Assembly (NCBI GenBank): GCA_030847615.1
Contig: JAUMIR010000003.1
Location: forward strand, 69,450,001-69,514,000
Direction of reading: 5' to 3'
Origin: Gambelia wislizenii
Lineage: Eukaryota > Chordata > Lepidosauria > Squamata > Crotaphytidae
Length of the DNA stretch: 64,000 bases
In this document: positions 25,176 to 37,119 of the stretch, in pieces
Position numbering within the stretch: the stretch's first letter is position 1
Layout of the letters: each line of letters opens with the position of its first letter
Notes under the pieces: model-generated
Seen by the model: the letters and a program-made list of their open reading frames with translations, nothing else
What the model was told of the DNA's origin: nothing
Databases searched by the model: none
Position numbers and translations under genes: made by a program

Positions 25176-25763
25176 AATGTGAATTTTAACTAGTTACACT
25201 ATGAACTGAACTAAGGAAGAAATCACATTGCCTCCCTTCAAATCATACACACACACTACGCATGCATAGAATGTGTCTGACGTGATTCTCCTAAGAAATA
25301 TTTTACAATGCTGAAAAATAAATCTATTATGAAGCTCATACAGTCAACAGGTCTGGAACCAGTTTCAGAGAAAGTTAATAGGGATAATATAATGTCCAAG
25401 CCTTATTTTGTGTATACTGGCTACATTTCATTTATTTACGGTACTAAGATAGTGAAGGGCTATAGCTGATTCTGAGAATACTGTAGTATTTCAAGATTGC
25501 TCCCTTCTTTCAATTTTAATGAACCTTTGAGGTAGAATTGTAGAGGTTCAATCCACTTAAAAGAAAAAGGAAGGAACAGGTTTCTCTTGAATATTTTGTC
25601 CAATTTGCTTCTTGACTGTCAGATATGGTGGAGAAGCAAAGGGCTGGTAGTATAGCGAAATGATCCAAGTCTTCTGTCAATGAGGAAAATACCTGCAATT
25701 ACAAATACTATTAGTAAATGTAAAGTACAGCTCTATCTCTCACTTCAGCTTTTACTTTATCTT

Positions 25764-25827
25764 TTAGGCACAGAATAGTACAGTCCAATCATATGCATAT
25801 GATTGGACTGTACTATTCCGTGCCTAA
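25764..25827. repeat. 64-bp near-perfect palindrome
   Basis: The arms are centred between 25795 and 25796 (ATATG|CATAT) with 31 of 32 base pairs matched; the only mismatch is 25771 against 25820. There is no spacer. It lies about 0.55 kb upstream of the PPP2R3A start-codon exon. Confidence 0.9.
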
Positions 25828-26567
25828 TATATCCCAAACTAAATCACACTGGTTTAAACCCAATTTTTATTCTCATACAAAGTAGACCCACTGAATCAAT
25901 GGAATTTTCATAAATTTAAATTTGCCAAATGTATATATGGAGAGATGTGCCTTCAAGTATTGAGGTCTTAAGCCATTTAGGTGCTCTGAATGTCATCACA
26001 AGCACTTTGAATTCAGAGCAGAAGTGTGTTCGGCATCCAGTGCTATTCCTTTAAAATTACTGTTATACGATGTTTAAATGGAGCTCCATTCAGCAATCTA
26101 GCTACTGCATTTTGCACTACTGGAAGTTTCCAAGTCACCTACAAATGCAACCCCATGTAGTCTATTTATGATTGTTGTCTAATCAGCGCATGAACTATTG
26201 TAGCTACATTATCCCTGTCTAAGAGAGGCTGTAGCTGGCATACCAGTCAAAGCTGGCCCCACCCCCTCCAAACAATAGAACCCACCTGCACCTCCAGTGC
26301 AAAGATGGATGCAGGAGAACTCGCAAGCTTTGCACCTGTTTATTTGGGGAGATTCAACAGTTTACCCAGTTCCAGGACCTAAGAACCAGTATTTAGTCCA
26401 TATTCTCAAGTCAATGTCTATGTATACAGATTCTAGCAAATTTCAACCCTAATTTGAAAGTAATGCTGTTACTTGTAACTACATATTTTTGAGTAAGAAC
26501 AGTAAGAACATGCATTTAGAAAATGATGTACCAAATAAGAACAATGTTACTTTATTGCTGTAACGAG

Positions 26568-26990
26568 CAGGGCTGTGATGTTGGAGTCAGAGTCATGAAG
26601 TTGGATTCAAAAGCTATTTTGGTTGGAACGGCAGTCAGTAGAAATGTACCAGCTCTAACTCCAGCTTCAAAATAAAATAAATAAAAATGTCTAGTTTGTT
26701 GTGTATTTACTTCCATAGGTGTTTAGAAAAGTTTTCTTGTTCAGAAATTTTAACCAAATAAGTACAGTATACTGTATATTTTATGTTTTTTATGTTCTAT
26801 CAAGCTAAGTAGCTGGATGGTTCACATGGTGGCCTTGTGTTGCCACTTCACTACAGTAAACATATGATTACTAATTGATATACCTTTGCCATTTATGAAG
26901 GAGTCAGAGTTCAAGTCAGAGTCAGAGAATACAAAAATAGAGGAGTCGGAGTCAGAGTTGAAAGTTTGGCTTAATGACTCCACAGCTTTG
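26568..26990. mobile_element. hAT non-autonomous element (Charlie-like)
   Basis: The ends read CAGGGCTGTGATG and CTCCACAGCTTTG, with repeated ggagtcagagtc motifs inside both arms. Flanking octamers GTAACGAG (26560-26567) and GTAGTGAG (26991-26998) match at 6 of 8 positions, as an aged hAT target duplication would. It is 423 bp with no ORF of note. Confidence 0.7.
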
Positions 26991-27027
26991 GTAGTGAGTA
27001 CCAGTTTTAAGAAACATTCTGAAAGAA

Positions 27028-27732
27028 TCATAGAATCGTAGAGTTGGAAGAGACCACAAGGGCCATCCAGTCCAACCCCCTGCCATGCAGGAAATCACAA
27101 TCAAAGCATCCCTGACAGATGGCCATCCAGCCCCTGTTTAAAGACCTCCAAGGAAGGATATCCTACCACGCTCCGAGGGAGTGTGTTCCACTGCCGAACA
27201 GCTCTTACTGTCAAAAAGTTCCTCCTAATGTTGAAGTGGAATCTCTGTTCTTGGAGCTTGCATCCATTGCTCCGTGTTCTAGTCTCTGGAGCAGCAGAAA
27301 ACAAGCTTGTTCCGTCCTCAGTGTGACACCCCTTCAAATACTTAAACAGGGCTATCATATCACCCCTTAACCATCTTTTTTCCAGGCTAAACATACCCAG
27401 CTCCCTACGTCTTTCCTCATAAAGCATGGTTTCCAGACCTTTCACCATTTTAGTCACCCTTCTCTGGACACGCTCCAATTTGTCAATATCCTTTTTGAAT
27501 TGTGGTGCCCAAAACTGGACACAGTATTCTAGGTGAGGCCTGACCAAGGCAGAATAGAATGGCACTATAACTTCCCTTGATCTAAATACTATATTTCTAT
27601 TGATGCAGCCCAAAATCGCACTGGCCTTTTTAGCTGCCACATCACACTATTGACTCATGTTCAACTTGTGGTCTACTAGGACTACTAGATCCCTTTTGCA
27701 TGTAGTCTCATTCAGCCAGGTCTCCCCCATCC

Positions 27733-27765
<33 letters not shown>

Positions 27766-27975
27766 GCATTTCATTTTTCTGCCCTAAGTGCAGTACCTTA
27801 CATTTCTCCATATTGAATTTCATTTTGTTAGTTTTGGCCCAGCTTTCTAGTCTATTCAGGTCTTTTTGAATTTTGATCCTGTCCTCTAGGGTATTAGCTA
27901 CTCCTCCTAATTTGGTGTCATCTGCAAATTTGATAAGTATGCCCTCTATTTTCTCACCCAAGTCATTGATAAAGA
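27028..27975 (-). mobile_element. CR1 LINE, 3' part with reverse-transcriptase remnant
   Basis: Minus-strand reading covers the end of the reverse transcriptase ([16 protein letters not shown]) and the CR1 C-terminal region ([18 protein letters not shown], then [16 protein letters not shown]). It ends with the standard CR1 3' terminus at 27028. A TA microsatellite at about 27738-27764 and a stop split the frame. It is 5'-truncated, as is typical for CR1. Confidence 0.92.
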
Positions 27976-27989
27976 TGCTGAATAGGAAA

Positions 27990-29040
27990 ATGAAGCCTTC
28001 AAAGTTTTTCTGTCAGTCTCTTATCAATCCTAAAGTGTTCCCCCTCCTAAAAGTAACTGAAAGTAATGGAAAAGCAAGAAACATCACAAGTAATGTAACA
28101 AGTTAACTCTTTTCACCATGGTAATGAGTAACTGGAATGGTTCTGAAAAAATGCATTCTAAGACTTGAGGGCAAGCTACAGTAATCTCAGAACTATGTTT
28201 GATCTCAGCAGATCACCACATTAGCTGCCACTAACTAATGTGGCAGTAAATCACTCGCCTAAATCTTGTTGCTAGTCCCAATCCGATTAGAGCCTGCCAT
28301 TGATTCAATGGATCCATGACAATAGAGGTGGGGAAATTAGACTCCCACATCCTGCCTCTTAAGATCTCAATAATTATATGCCACATGTACCCTTTTTTCA
28401 ACAACTATTTGCATTTTTAAATACATTCATATTGAATATAAAGATGCAGTTAAACTCATGTATAGTTTGGTCCTGCGTTTTAAATTATAATATTTCAAGA
28501 CACATTAGCTCAGTCCTATAAATCTCTCACAGAAGTCCCACTGAGTCTAGTGGGAAAGTGGGCATAGAACTGCAGCTAGAGCTGTTTCTAACTCAAAAAA
28601 CCAAGAAACAGTGTTTTGAATGAATTCTGATTAATTACTGTAAATTTTTAAAAGCAATGTAGTGTTACCATCTTCATCAGTGGTGCAGCAATGGGCTCAT
28701 GAAACAATCCCAAACATAAGTAATTCTTTTTCCAGCATGACCTTCGTTTTCTCTCTGACTCCCTTTAAAATATATTCTTAGCAGCACTGTGCCTGAGATA
28801 TTCTCAGGCCTAAGACACTATGAGAAATTCAACCACTTTCTCACAATTCCTTGTGTATGGAGACCTGGTGATACTAATGATGCACCTCCCTGCAAAAACG
28901 GTAAATGTCATTCAAAAAGTTCTGTTTCAATTTCAAATACATAGTCCCCTTTTTAAAAAAACCAGATATGGTACTCAAGTTAAAATTATGTCTGAACAGC
29001 CTTTTCTTTAAAATAGATGTACTGTACATGGTTACCACAG
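27990..29040. other. Non-coding stretch, nothing recognised
   Basis: AT-rich DNA upstream of the PPP2R3A start-codon exon. No gene or clear repeat family is visible. Confidence 0.45.
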
Positions 29041-29046
29041 TTATGA

Positions 29047-29166
29047 ACAGAACCAGAAGACTGCTAAAATGAAAGCTTATTTTATTTCTGTAACTGCTTT
29101 TCAGCTACAGAACCAGAAGACTGCTAAAATGAAAACTTATTTTATTTCTGTTAACTGCTTTCCTGC
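29047..29166. repeat. Tandem duplication of a 60-bp unit
   Basis: The unit beginning acagaaccagaagactgc at 29047 is repeated directly from 29107 with only a few changes (for example gaaagc to gaaaac). Two copies only. Confidence 0.9.
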
Positions 29167-29666
29167 TGAGCCGCAAGCAACAGGAATATTATACAGTACA
29201 TGTACTTTATATGGGCTTTGTTTTAACTGTTGGCATGCAACAAACTTCAACTTGGAGGGAATTAATTTCTTTAAGAGTATAAGCTGTGAATCAACGGGGT
29301 CCTTTTGTACAATTGCCCTGTAATTCTTCATTTTTATTTGTCAGAAAACATTAATCATGTCCAAAAGAATAAATTAGCTTCAAAAAGTAATTATATGAAC
29401 GGCTTTCTGTAAAACAGGCAATGAACTGCATCCACTAATGACTTATACTACCAAAGGTAAGTGATTGAAAAATTACTAGGTCTGGATGTTTGTGTAATTA
29501 CAATCATCCACAACTTGGTTTGCCTGAATCCAATGTGTAGCAAATAAATATAAAGCAAATTTTAAAACTACATTACTAAGCTCCTTCCTGCTATTCTTCA
29601 AAACTTTGTATTACCTCAAACAGTCCAAGTTGCACCAGCTTATACATGCCATTTACAATTTAAGTA

Positions 29667-30161
29667 CAGGCATACCTCAGTTTAAAAAGTAGATGTGTTC
29701 CTGGGCATTACTTTTTTAACAGAAGATTTGATAGCAGAGGCATGGATAACATAAAAAGAATAGGGATAGGTTTCTATACCACAAAAAGAAGAGCAGTTCC
29801 ACATGTTCCACATGTTTCAGCAAAATTTTCATTCAAAACTAACAATATGTACATGTGAAATGAAACCACCAAGTCAGGGCACCCTTGCATAAGTCAAACA
29901 AACAAACAAACCTATTTTGAATGTCCAAGACACCACCTGAAAGCTGCTTCTAAAATGCACTCAGGGATTATTTTTCTTTCTTTCATCAGCCTCTACTTTT
30001 CTTACGATTTCCATTCTGGTGGCCTAGCTTACAGATAGAAGCTTTTTTGACATGTTGGGGATAGCTACTGAGGCAGGTGTAACTTCTCTCCCCCTTTCTC
30101 TATTTTGTTGTTCGTGCATGTTCAGTAAGGGAGTCTGGAGACAGCAACTGAGGTATGCCTG
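29667..30161. mobile_element. Tc1/mariner (Tigger-like) non-autonomous element
   Basis: The inverted ends CAGGCATACCTCAGTT and AACTGAGGTATGCCTG match perfectly over 16 bp and are flanked by TA. The 495-bp interior has no transposase. A related, more degraded copy is at 40335-41056. Confidence 0.82.
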
Positions 30162-30754
30162 TATCCCAATACTAGTAAATAGGAGAGCACATTCAGCACC
30201 ACCAAGAAGCTTGAAACCTTGGAATAGGATGTGAAGGACTGCACAAATGAGGGAATCCTGCCACTTACTACGATGCCCAACATTTTGTTCTATATTCAAT
30301 TAATATTATTTTATATGCACCTTTTCTACCTCCATTTAGGAATTTCCCCCCATAAGGTATATGAAGAAGGCTGGAATTTTTTGCTCATACCTAGGAGGGA
30401 AGCTGGTCTATTGACAATCAGAAGCCATTACTTAATTGTTCCAGTATGATTTGGTGCAACTTAGTTTGTTTTGTTTTTTTTAAACTGGGCACAGACTAAC
30501 CCAATTAGTCTGCAAAGAGTTTTGTGAACAGTCACTTTCTTAAGCCTGTAAGAAATTAGTAACTGAGCAGGATGGTATTGTAAATGTAAGTACTGAGAGT
30601 AAATCAGGCATATCCACAGAGATTGCCCTGCCAACCAAGAATTATATCAGCCTTGTAAATAAGCCAACAAAGCTTCCTAGCCTATAATTGTGTTCACTAG
30701 CCTGCTTAAAGGCTAAAGGACCCTTCTCTGTGGCAAGCACAGAAATGCAGAATA

Positions 30755-30981
30755 CAGCGGGCCTTTGGTCTGCTGAGGGTTGGTTCCAGGGCCCTCTATG
30801 GATACCAAAATTTGTGGATGCTCAAGTCCCATGATATACAATAGTGTAGTAAAATGGTATCCCTTAATTAAAATGGCAAAATCAGGGTTTGTTTCCCCAT
30901 GTCCAATTTTTAAAATTTGGCAGGAGGAGGGGGAATTTCAAGCCATGGAATGTAGAATCCGTGGATACAGAGGGCTGACTG
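30755..30981 (+). mobile_element. Tigger/pogo-like MITE with TA target duplication
   Basis: Same family and orientation as the copy at 9268-9482, with ggttccagggccctctatgg near the left end and gagggctgactg at the right, between TA dinucleotides. Confidence 0.7.
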
Positions 30982-30999
30982 TACTAGAATTTTAGCAGG

Positions 31000-32930
31000 C
31001 TAGTGTTTTGTTTTGTTTTTAATCTTTTCTACCAGACAGTTTGGCAGGGAAGAGAAAAGAGTGAGGGATGGTGTTTCCTTCTCCCACAGCCAAAATGGAA
31101 ACAAGGCAACTGGCAAAGCAGAAATGGAGAAATCTGTCCCTCCTCAGCAAGCCAAGTCAGTAACCTGCAAAACAGTTATATTTACTCTTTTGTATGTAAT
31201 GTTGGTTGTCTATGACTTTCAGGCTAACAGTTAAAAGAACTTTGGAGTATGCATAGTTCTTTCCAACCTTCAAAGTAATCATTTAAAAATATATTTATTT
31301 ATTGAAATACAGTATTTATATCTTGCCCTATACCCAAAGAGCTCTGTGCAGTATCCTTATATTATCTTTCCTTAGGTAAACTCAAGTATTTTTTTTTATT
31401 TCTCCACAAAAACAGCAGAGAGATAAGGAGGGGAATGCTATTGAAGTACAGAAATGCATTCATATCAGTGTGAACACAGAACTTCATTTTCCTCTTGAAA
31501 TACCAACACTGTCTTACTTATTGCATAGTGCTGACTCCTGAATGCTGGCAAAGTAACTTCAAAGTATGGAAGTATGACTACCCCATACAATTAGTAATCT
31601 TGAAATTCTCTATTTTAATGAACCGCTTTGTTCTAAGGCTAGATGGAGAAATGTAAGCATCCTTTTTAGAATATATTAATTCTCTCTTCCTTGGGGTGGG
31701 GGGTGGAGATGTTTTCTACTAGGCAGCTACACACTGTGAAATAAACACTGGCAATCCAGGTCAGACTGTCTTTTAGGCAGCTTCTCAATCTTCTAATTAA
31801 GGAACCCCCAGTAAGTTTCCAAGGAATCCCATAAGCAGTTTGAAAACCACTGTGCTGTGCAAACACTAGGTCCTTGGATTGCTTTCTAGCCATGACACAA
31901 GTCCTGATTTTCCCAGTTCAGGGAAAAAAATGACCAGTTCTTCCTGGCCTGAACCAAGATGTCACTCTTATTATACCCTTTGCACAATTCTTCATTTCTT
32001 CCCATTTCTATAAAACATAAGGCTCACATTCCAGATACAGCAGCTAAATTCACCACAAAAAACTTAGCGTACTCCTGAGCCCGAATGTTTTTCTTTCAGT
32101 TATAATTGAATGATGCATGTCTTCCAAGATGGGGGGGGGGGATGGACATCTGTGGGCCTAAATCCAGTTGCTAGCCCCAACTAGACTAGACCCATTGAAT
32201 TAATTGCTGAATGGCAAGTCAATACATATATAAACCCCACTGATTCAGTAGCTCTACTCTAATTTGGATTAGCAATTGAATTTAGGCTATTATAATTTAC
32301 TAGGTTGAGGGGGAGGAATTAAATTTTAATATAAAGAATTAATAGAAATAATAAAGAATCATTTTAATCCTGATTTTCCTCAAATATTTTAATTGGTTTT
32401 CTATAGCATTTTAATTTTATATTTTGTATTTAATTAAAAATTAGTTATTTGGCAGTAGAAGGATCAGGCAGCTGTTCCCTCCCTCCCTTGCTCCCTCCCT
32501 CTCAGTAGGCACCACAGCAAGCAGGACTACCCATGGTGCTCATGACTAGATTAACAGTATCATCTACCGTCTCCACCCACTCACTTGCCCTTCTTCTCTG
32601 GATGGTGAAGCATAAAAGAGTGGCCATTGAAGATGCATTTCTTATTTGCCTGCACCTTTTGCAAGTGCTGCAAAGGTGAGGACTGGGCCCAGTTACACTA
32701 GTTCCCTCTGTCATGCTGCCCTTTGAGAGAGGATTAATGCTTGCTCACTTTGAACGGCACTGATGGGTCCCATGCTTCATGCTGTACCATTCAGGAAGAG
32801 GGTAGGAGAGCAGGTAGACTCCTCCAAAAAGAAAGGATACATGAAAATGTATCTTTTCAGAAAGAGATGGCAGATAAGTTGTCAGAGGTATTTGCCACCA
32901 CCATTTACCCAATCCTTGCTGGGAAGAAAA
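31000..32930. other. Non-coding stretch
   Basis: Holds a short L2-like scrap near 31290-31380 and a G run near 32111-32120. Nothing else was recognised. Confidence 0.4.
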
Positions 32931-32939
32931 AGAAACATG

Positions 32940-34537
32940 GGGGTTGTCTAAACGGTGAAAATACTCCTCATAGAATTCAAGGATAATGTGATTTGTCTTA
33001 ATGGCATTCCACATCAATCTGCAGTATTCCGAAGGAGGGAGGACAAATCCACCAAAAACTCCAAAGGAAAAGCTTTCACTGCTTTCCCCAAATTTTTAAA
33101 AAAGCTCTGTAGGGAATGCACACTACCACTCATTGGGACAACCGATTCTCATTCATTCACATTCCCAGTAAGAGGGGAAGTGGAAAGCTGATTGGTTGGA
33201 TGGGTGTAGGGAGAAGAGCTTGCTAACAAGGCAAGCACCCTGAAACTGCCATGTTGGATTTTCGCTGTAGCAATTGTGTGCTCAGCTGATAAAACAGCCT
33301 TTCTTTTCCTTTTCCATTTTGTATTTAGGCAGAATATTGCACTTTTGCACCTTAGATATGCTTTTTAAAAATATATATACATACTGTTTGGTGGCAGCAA
33401 CTGGTGAAAATAACATTGCTTTGCAGACATGCTCGTTGGGACACCGAAAGCGGATAGCTTTGCATGCCTGTGATCTTGCCAAAACACCATTAAGACAAAT
33501 CGAAGCTGCTTCAAATTAGCGTTAGTACGCATCAATCTACACACACACCTCTGTGTGGAGGTAACAGCTGTGGAGGAGAATTACTTGCTCACCCACCCTC
33601 TCTCTCATTGGGCAGGAAGGATGGTGATTTTTGAAGGCCCAATCTGCAACACCATCTGGAGAGCAAGCATATGCACAGGCGAAAATGTAAGAGGATGAGG
33701 TAACTTCTTCCGTTACTAACTTTCTGTAGCCCTGCCCAAAGAGAGGGAAGAAGTGGGTGAAAGGGCTGTTTGCACTTTCTAAGTAGCACCAGGGGCTTGA
33801 TCCTCCCCTCTGGGTAACTCAGTGAGAAAGGGCATGCAGGTGAGTTATTGAGTTTTCAGATACAGTAATTGGCACACAATTGCTCCTTGGCGCAGCAAGT
33901 AGTGGGCAAATGATGGTTTCCATAGCCTTTGGAAACTCATCTGGCCTCTGCCTCCTGGGACTTGTCTATACAACTGACCGGACTGCTCCACAGTAATAGC
34001 AAGTCGACCTGTCTTAATGGTTTTACAGCCCCGATAAACCTTGCATGCCTGAAGCTGAGACTGTGGCCAACTGGATTACTCACATTTTAAAATCTACTGC
34101 CGCTGAACTTTTTTTAAAAAATCCACATTATTTCTATGGTGTGCACAAATGATGTTCCACCTTTAAAAAATGAAAAAAAAAAGATCGCACAAATCCCCAT
34201 TTTATCACCATAGTGATCACTCCCTAAAGTGAAAAGCCAACATGGCAGCAGCGGCAGCTTGCCCTGTAACCCAGCCCCGCCCTCTGCGCTTGTCCAGCAA
34301 ATCAGGTCTGCACTTTGTCTTGTATTGGGGAAGCAATTCATGTCAAATCGTTTGTCTTAAGAAGCAAAAATGCGCATAGTATTTTTTAAAAAGTGGGAAA
34401 AGCCGTAAATGCTTTTCTTGTGTAGTTTTTTCATCTTTTTGCGCCCCCTTCTTCACAGTATGAGGTGACAATGCGGGATCCCATTAAGACAGCTTGTTTT
34501 CTGAGTGAATTCTGTGAGGGGCATTTTCATCCCCTGG
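32940..34537. mobile_element. DNA transposon with long degenerate inverted ends
   Basis: The left end (tgaaaatactcctcatagaa, then gtcttaatggcattcc) is mirrored on the right by gggatcccattaagac and gaattctgtgaggggcattt in inverted orientation. The start gggttgtctaaacgg recalls the GTCTACAC ends of the elements at 46273 and 14915, and a related left end is at 39471. The interior encodes no recognised protein. The right edge is approximate. Confidence 0.5.
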
Positions 34538-34670
34538 CCTCTGTGTCCTGTACAATAGCACTTTTTCTGTCTTGCTCTAGTAGCACCAAAGGCCTGAGGA
34601 GCAAGAGAAGACTGTGGCCTGCTTATGCCACTGACTCCTCAGGGAAGCCCAGCTGGGTCTCAGACTAGAG

Positions 34671-35387
34671 CAGGGCCGGTTTAAGGGCCCCGCAGCCCCT
34701 GCAGCTGCAGGGGGCCCCAGTCATGGGGGGCGTTTGTAACCCTCCTCTTGCAAAAAGATTGTTAGTAAAAATCTGACAATCCTGTGCTGTGAATAGGTTA
34801 GGTTAGGTTACATTGCCCTGAGATAAACATATGCCCCCCCCAAAATAAAGCACTGCAGGCAGGGCCGGTTTAAGGCACCTGCAGTGTCAGCATCTGCAGG
34901 GGCCCCCATCATTGTGCCCCCCCCCCGTAGTAACCCTCCTCCTGCAAAAACATTATTAGTAATAATCTGAATATCCTGTACTGCTTAGGTTGAGTTAGGT
35001 TACATTGACCTGAGAGAAACATATGGGGGCCCCAAAATAAAGAATTGCAGCCCCCCCCCAATTCCTTAAACCGGTCCTGATGGGACTCGATGCAGTACAG
35101 AGTACTTTATTTTGTAGTTTGTTTGTATGTTTGTATCCTGCTGTTCTCCCAAAATGGGACTCAGGGCCGGTTGAAGGCACCGGCGGAGTCAGCATCCGCA
35201 GGGGGCCCCTTCATTGTGGGGGCCCTGTAGTCACCCTCCTCCTGCAAAAAACTTATTAGTAATAATCTGAATATCCTGTACTGTGAATAGCTTAGGTTGA
35301 GTTAGGTTACATTGACCTGAGAGAAACATATGGGGGCCCCAAAATAAAGCATTGCAGGGCCCCCCCAAATTCCTTAAACCGGCCCTG
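34671..35387. mobile_element. Composite hAT element with three related copies
   Basis: The block starts CAGGGCCGGTTTAAGG and ends CCTTAAACCGGCCCTG and is flanked by an identical octamer GACTAGAG (34663-34670 and 35388-35395), the mark of a hAT insertion. Inside, copy 1 (34671-34859) lacks its right end, copy 2 spans 34860-35079 with both ends, and copy 3 spans 35162-35387. A 74-bp spacer following copy 2 ends in ATGGGACT, the same octamer that directly follows copy 2. No transposase is present. Confidence 0.85.
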
Positions 35388-35399
35388 GACTAGAGGCTT

Positions 35400-37110
35400 T
35401 GCATCTATCTCTTCACTCGCCCCTCTCCCCGCATCGAAGAATTAATTGCTCCTAACTCGTCCATTCAGCTGCACGCAACCATACGTGCGGCAAGTGACTC
35501 CAGGGACATGCCTTCTTTCATGAGGGTGGCGTCGCACGGTTGCTGCTTAATTTTCCTTAATTTGTCCGTACTTCTCCCTCCAAACTCAGCCAGAGAGAGG
35601 AGCCGTGAGGTGAAACTGCGGACGACGGTCATCTTGGGCAGCTGAACCCAGAAATAAACAGACCCTCTTCTCTCCCCCGCCCTCCCCGCTTCGCTAGGAG
35701 TTAAAAGCAGCCCTGGTTGTTGTTCCCTTCCTGAGCCTCGGCTGTCATCCGTTTGCCCCGGGGCCGTCCATGGGAGAAGAAGCCTCAGCTGTCCCAGGCA
35801 TTTCCCCAGGCGCCCCTCACAAGCAGGAACCCCCCTCCGGGAGCGCCTAATCTCTCGCCCAGGGCCGCTCTCCCGCCCCCCAAAAGTTTCCTCCGCCCCC
35901 CTGCCCCAGCTTAGCCTCAGCACGGGCCCCCTCGGACCGCGGACGGGGCTGAAGAAGGGAGGGTACGGGGCTGCCCCTCTCAGAGCGCCGCGGCCGCTTC
36001 CGCGAGTGGGGAGCCATGGCTAAGCAAGGGTGGCCGGGGCAGTCCGTGGAGCACCTACCCGCCGCCGAGGCGACTCCCTCTCCCATCCTGGGGCGCTCTT
36101 CAGCTCCGACCCTCCTCCTCTTTCCTCCTCCCTCCGTTTGAGGGAAGAAGCTCTGCCTCTTTTCCTGTCCCTTCCGCGCAAACCAAGGGGGCGCACACAG
36201 AGCGCGCGGAAAGTGGGGCTCCAGGGAGGCGCGAGGCGAGAGGCGAGGCGAGGGCGGCCGCCGTTCCCTGCCAAGAACTGGGCTGGGCCGCGGGTACAGC
36301 ATAGCAGGACTCCAAGGCGGGAGGGAGCCTCTCACCGGAGGGCCAGCCCCTCGCAGCTCCCGCCTGAAAGGCTCTTCCCCTCCCGTGTCCCGCGAAGCCC
36401 CAGGCGGCGGCGGCGGCGGAGGCAGGGATGAGGAAACAAGGAAAGCTTTCGCCCAGGGCAGCCCAGCCTCCTTTCGCTTTGCCCCTCTGTCCCGCCCGAG
36501 GCAACCCAGGGCCAGCCGCCCTTTCGCGGGCCCCGGGAATAAGGCCGCCCGCCCTTCCTTTCGGAGTCCGGGCTCTTTTCGGTGGGCGTTTAAAACAAAA
36601 GGCCAACGCCCTCCATGGAGCAGTGGGGAGTTCAGCGTCAAGGGAACTTTGTCTTGCGGGGGGGGGGTTGGAAAGAATGACGGCCGTTGTTTTTTGGTGT
36701 TTTTTCTTTTAAACTCCAGAAACCCGCAAGGAAAGGAAAACAACCCAACTTGTTATGATCCGTTCTTAAACTCTGGAGCTTTTGAGTCAAGGTTATGGAA
36801 TCCTTCGGTCTGGCATCTCTGAAATGCCAGCTACGGTTGCCTGGCTCCTTTGACTCCGAGGCTCTCGCTGGCTCCCTCCGTGCAAAAGACACCCACCCTA
36901 CGCGAATTCGCTCATAGTTGTTCTAACCGCACCCATTTGGCGGGCGCCCTCGTCGACGCCGTCATCGCCGGCTGAAGTTGGCGCTTAGTTGTTGATTCCA
37001 ACCGTGGAGGTATCTGCTGCACGTTGGAATAACGAACGACCTTGGCTTTGGTTCGCTCTGTCTCAGGAAATAAGCGTTGGGATGGCCCAATAATAACCGA
37101 GACTGTCACT
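35400..37110. promoter_or_regulatory. CpG island, candidate PPP2R3A promoter and 5' non-coding exon
   Basis: About 1.7 kb is very GC- and CpG-rich, peaking between 35.8 and 36.6 kb, with a GGC run near 36405. It lies 10 kb upstream of the PPP2R3A ATG exon on the expected side. The ATG exon seems to start at a splice acceptor (25210), so an upstream non-coding exon is expected. One possible minus-strand donor (CCG|GTGAGAG) is at 36336/36335. The long open frames here are typical GC-rich artefacts with no recognised protein. It could instead serve an unannotated non-coding RNA. Confidence 0.55.
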
Positions 37111-37119
37111 CGTGGGATG

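Noticed and set aside
27101..27640. 179-codon minus-strand frame as a host gene
   Set aside because: Clear CR1 reverse-transcriptase C-terminus ending at a CR1 3' terminus.
35465..36743. Open frames of 152 and 298 codons on the minus strand in the CpG island
   Set aside because: Pro/Arg/Gly-rich translation typical of GC-rich non-coding DNA, with overlapping frames on both strands. No recognised domain.
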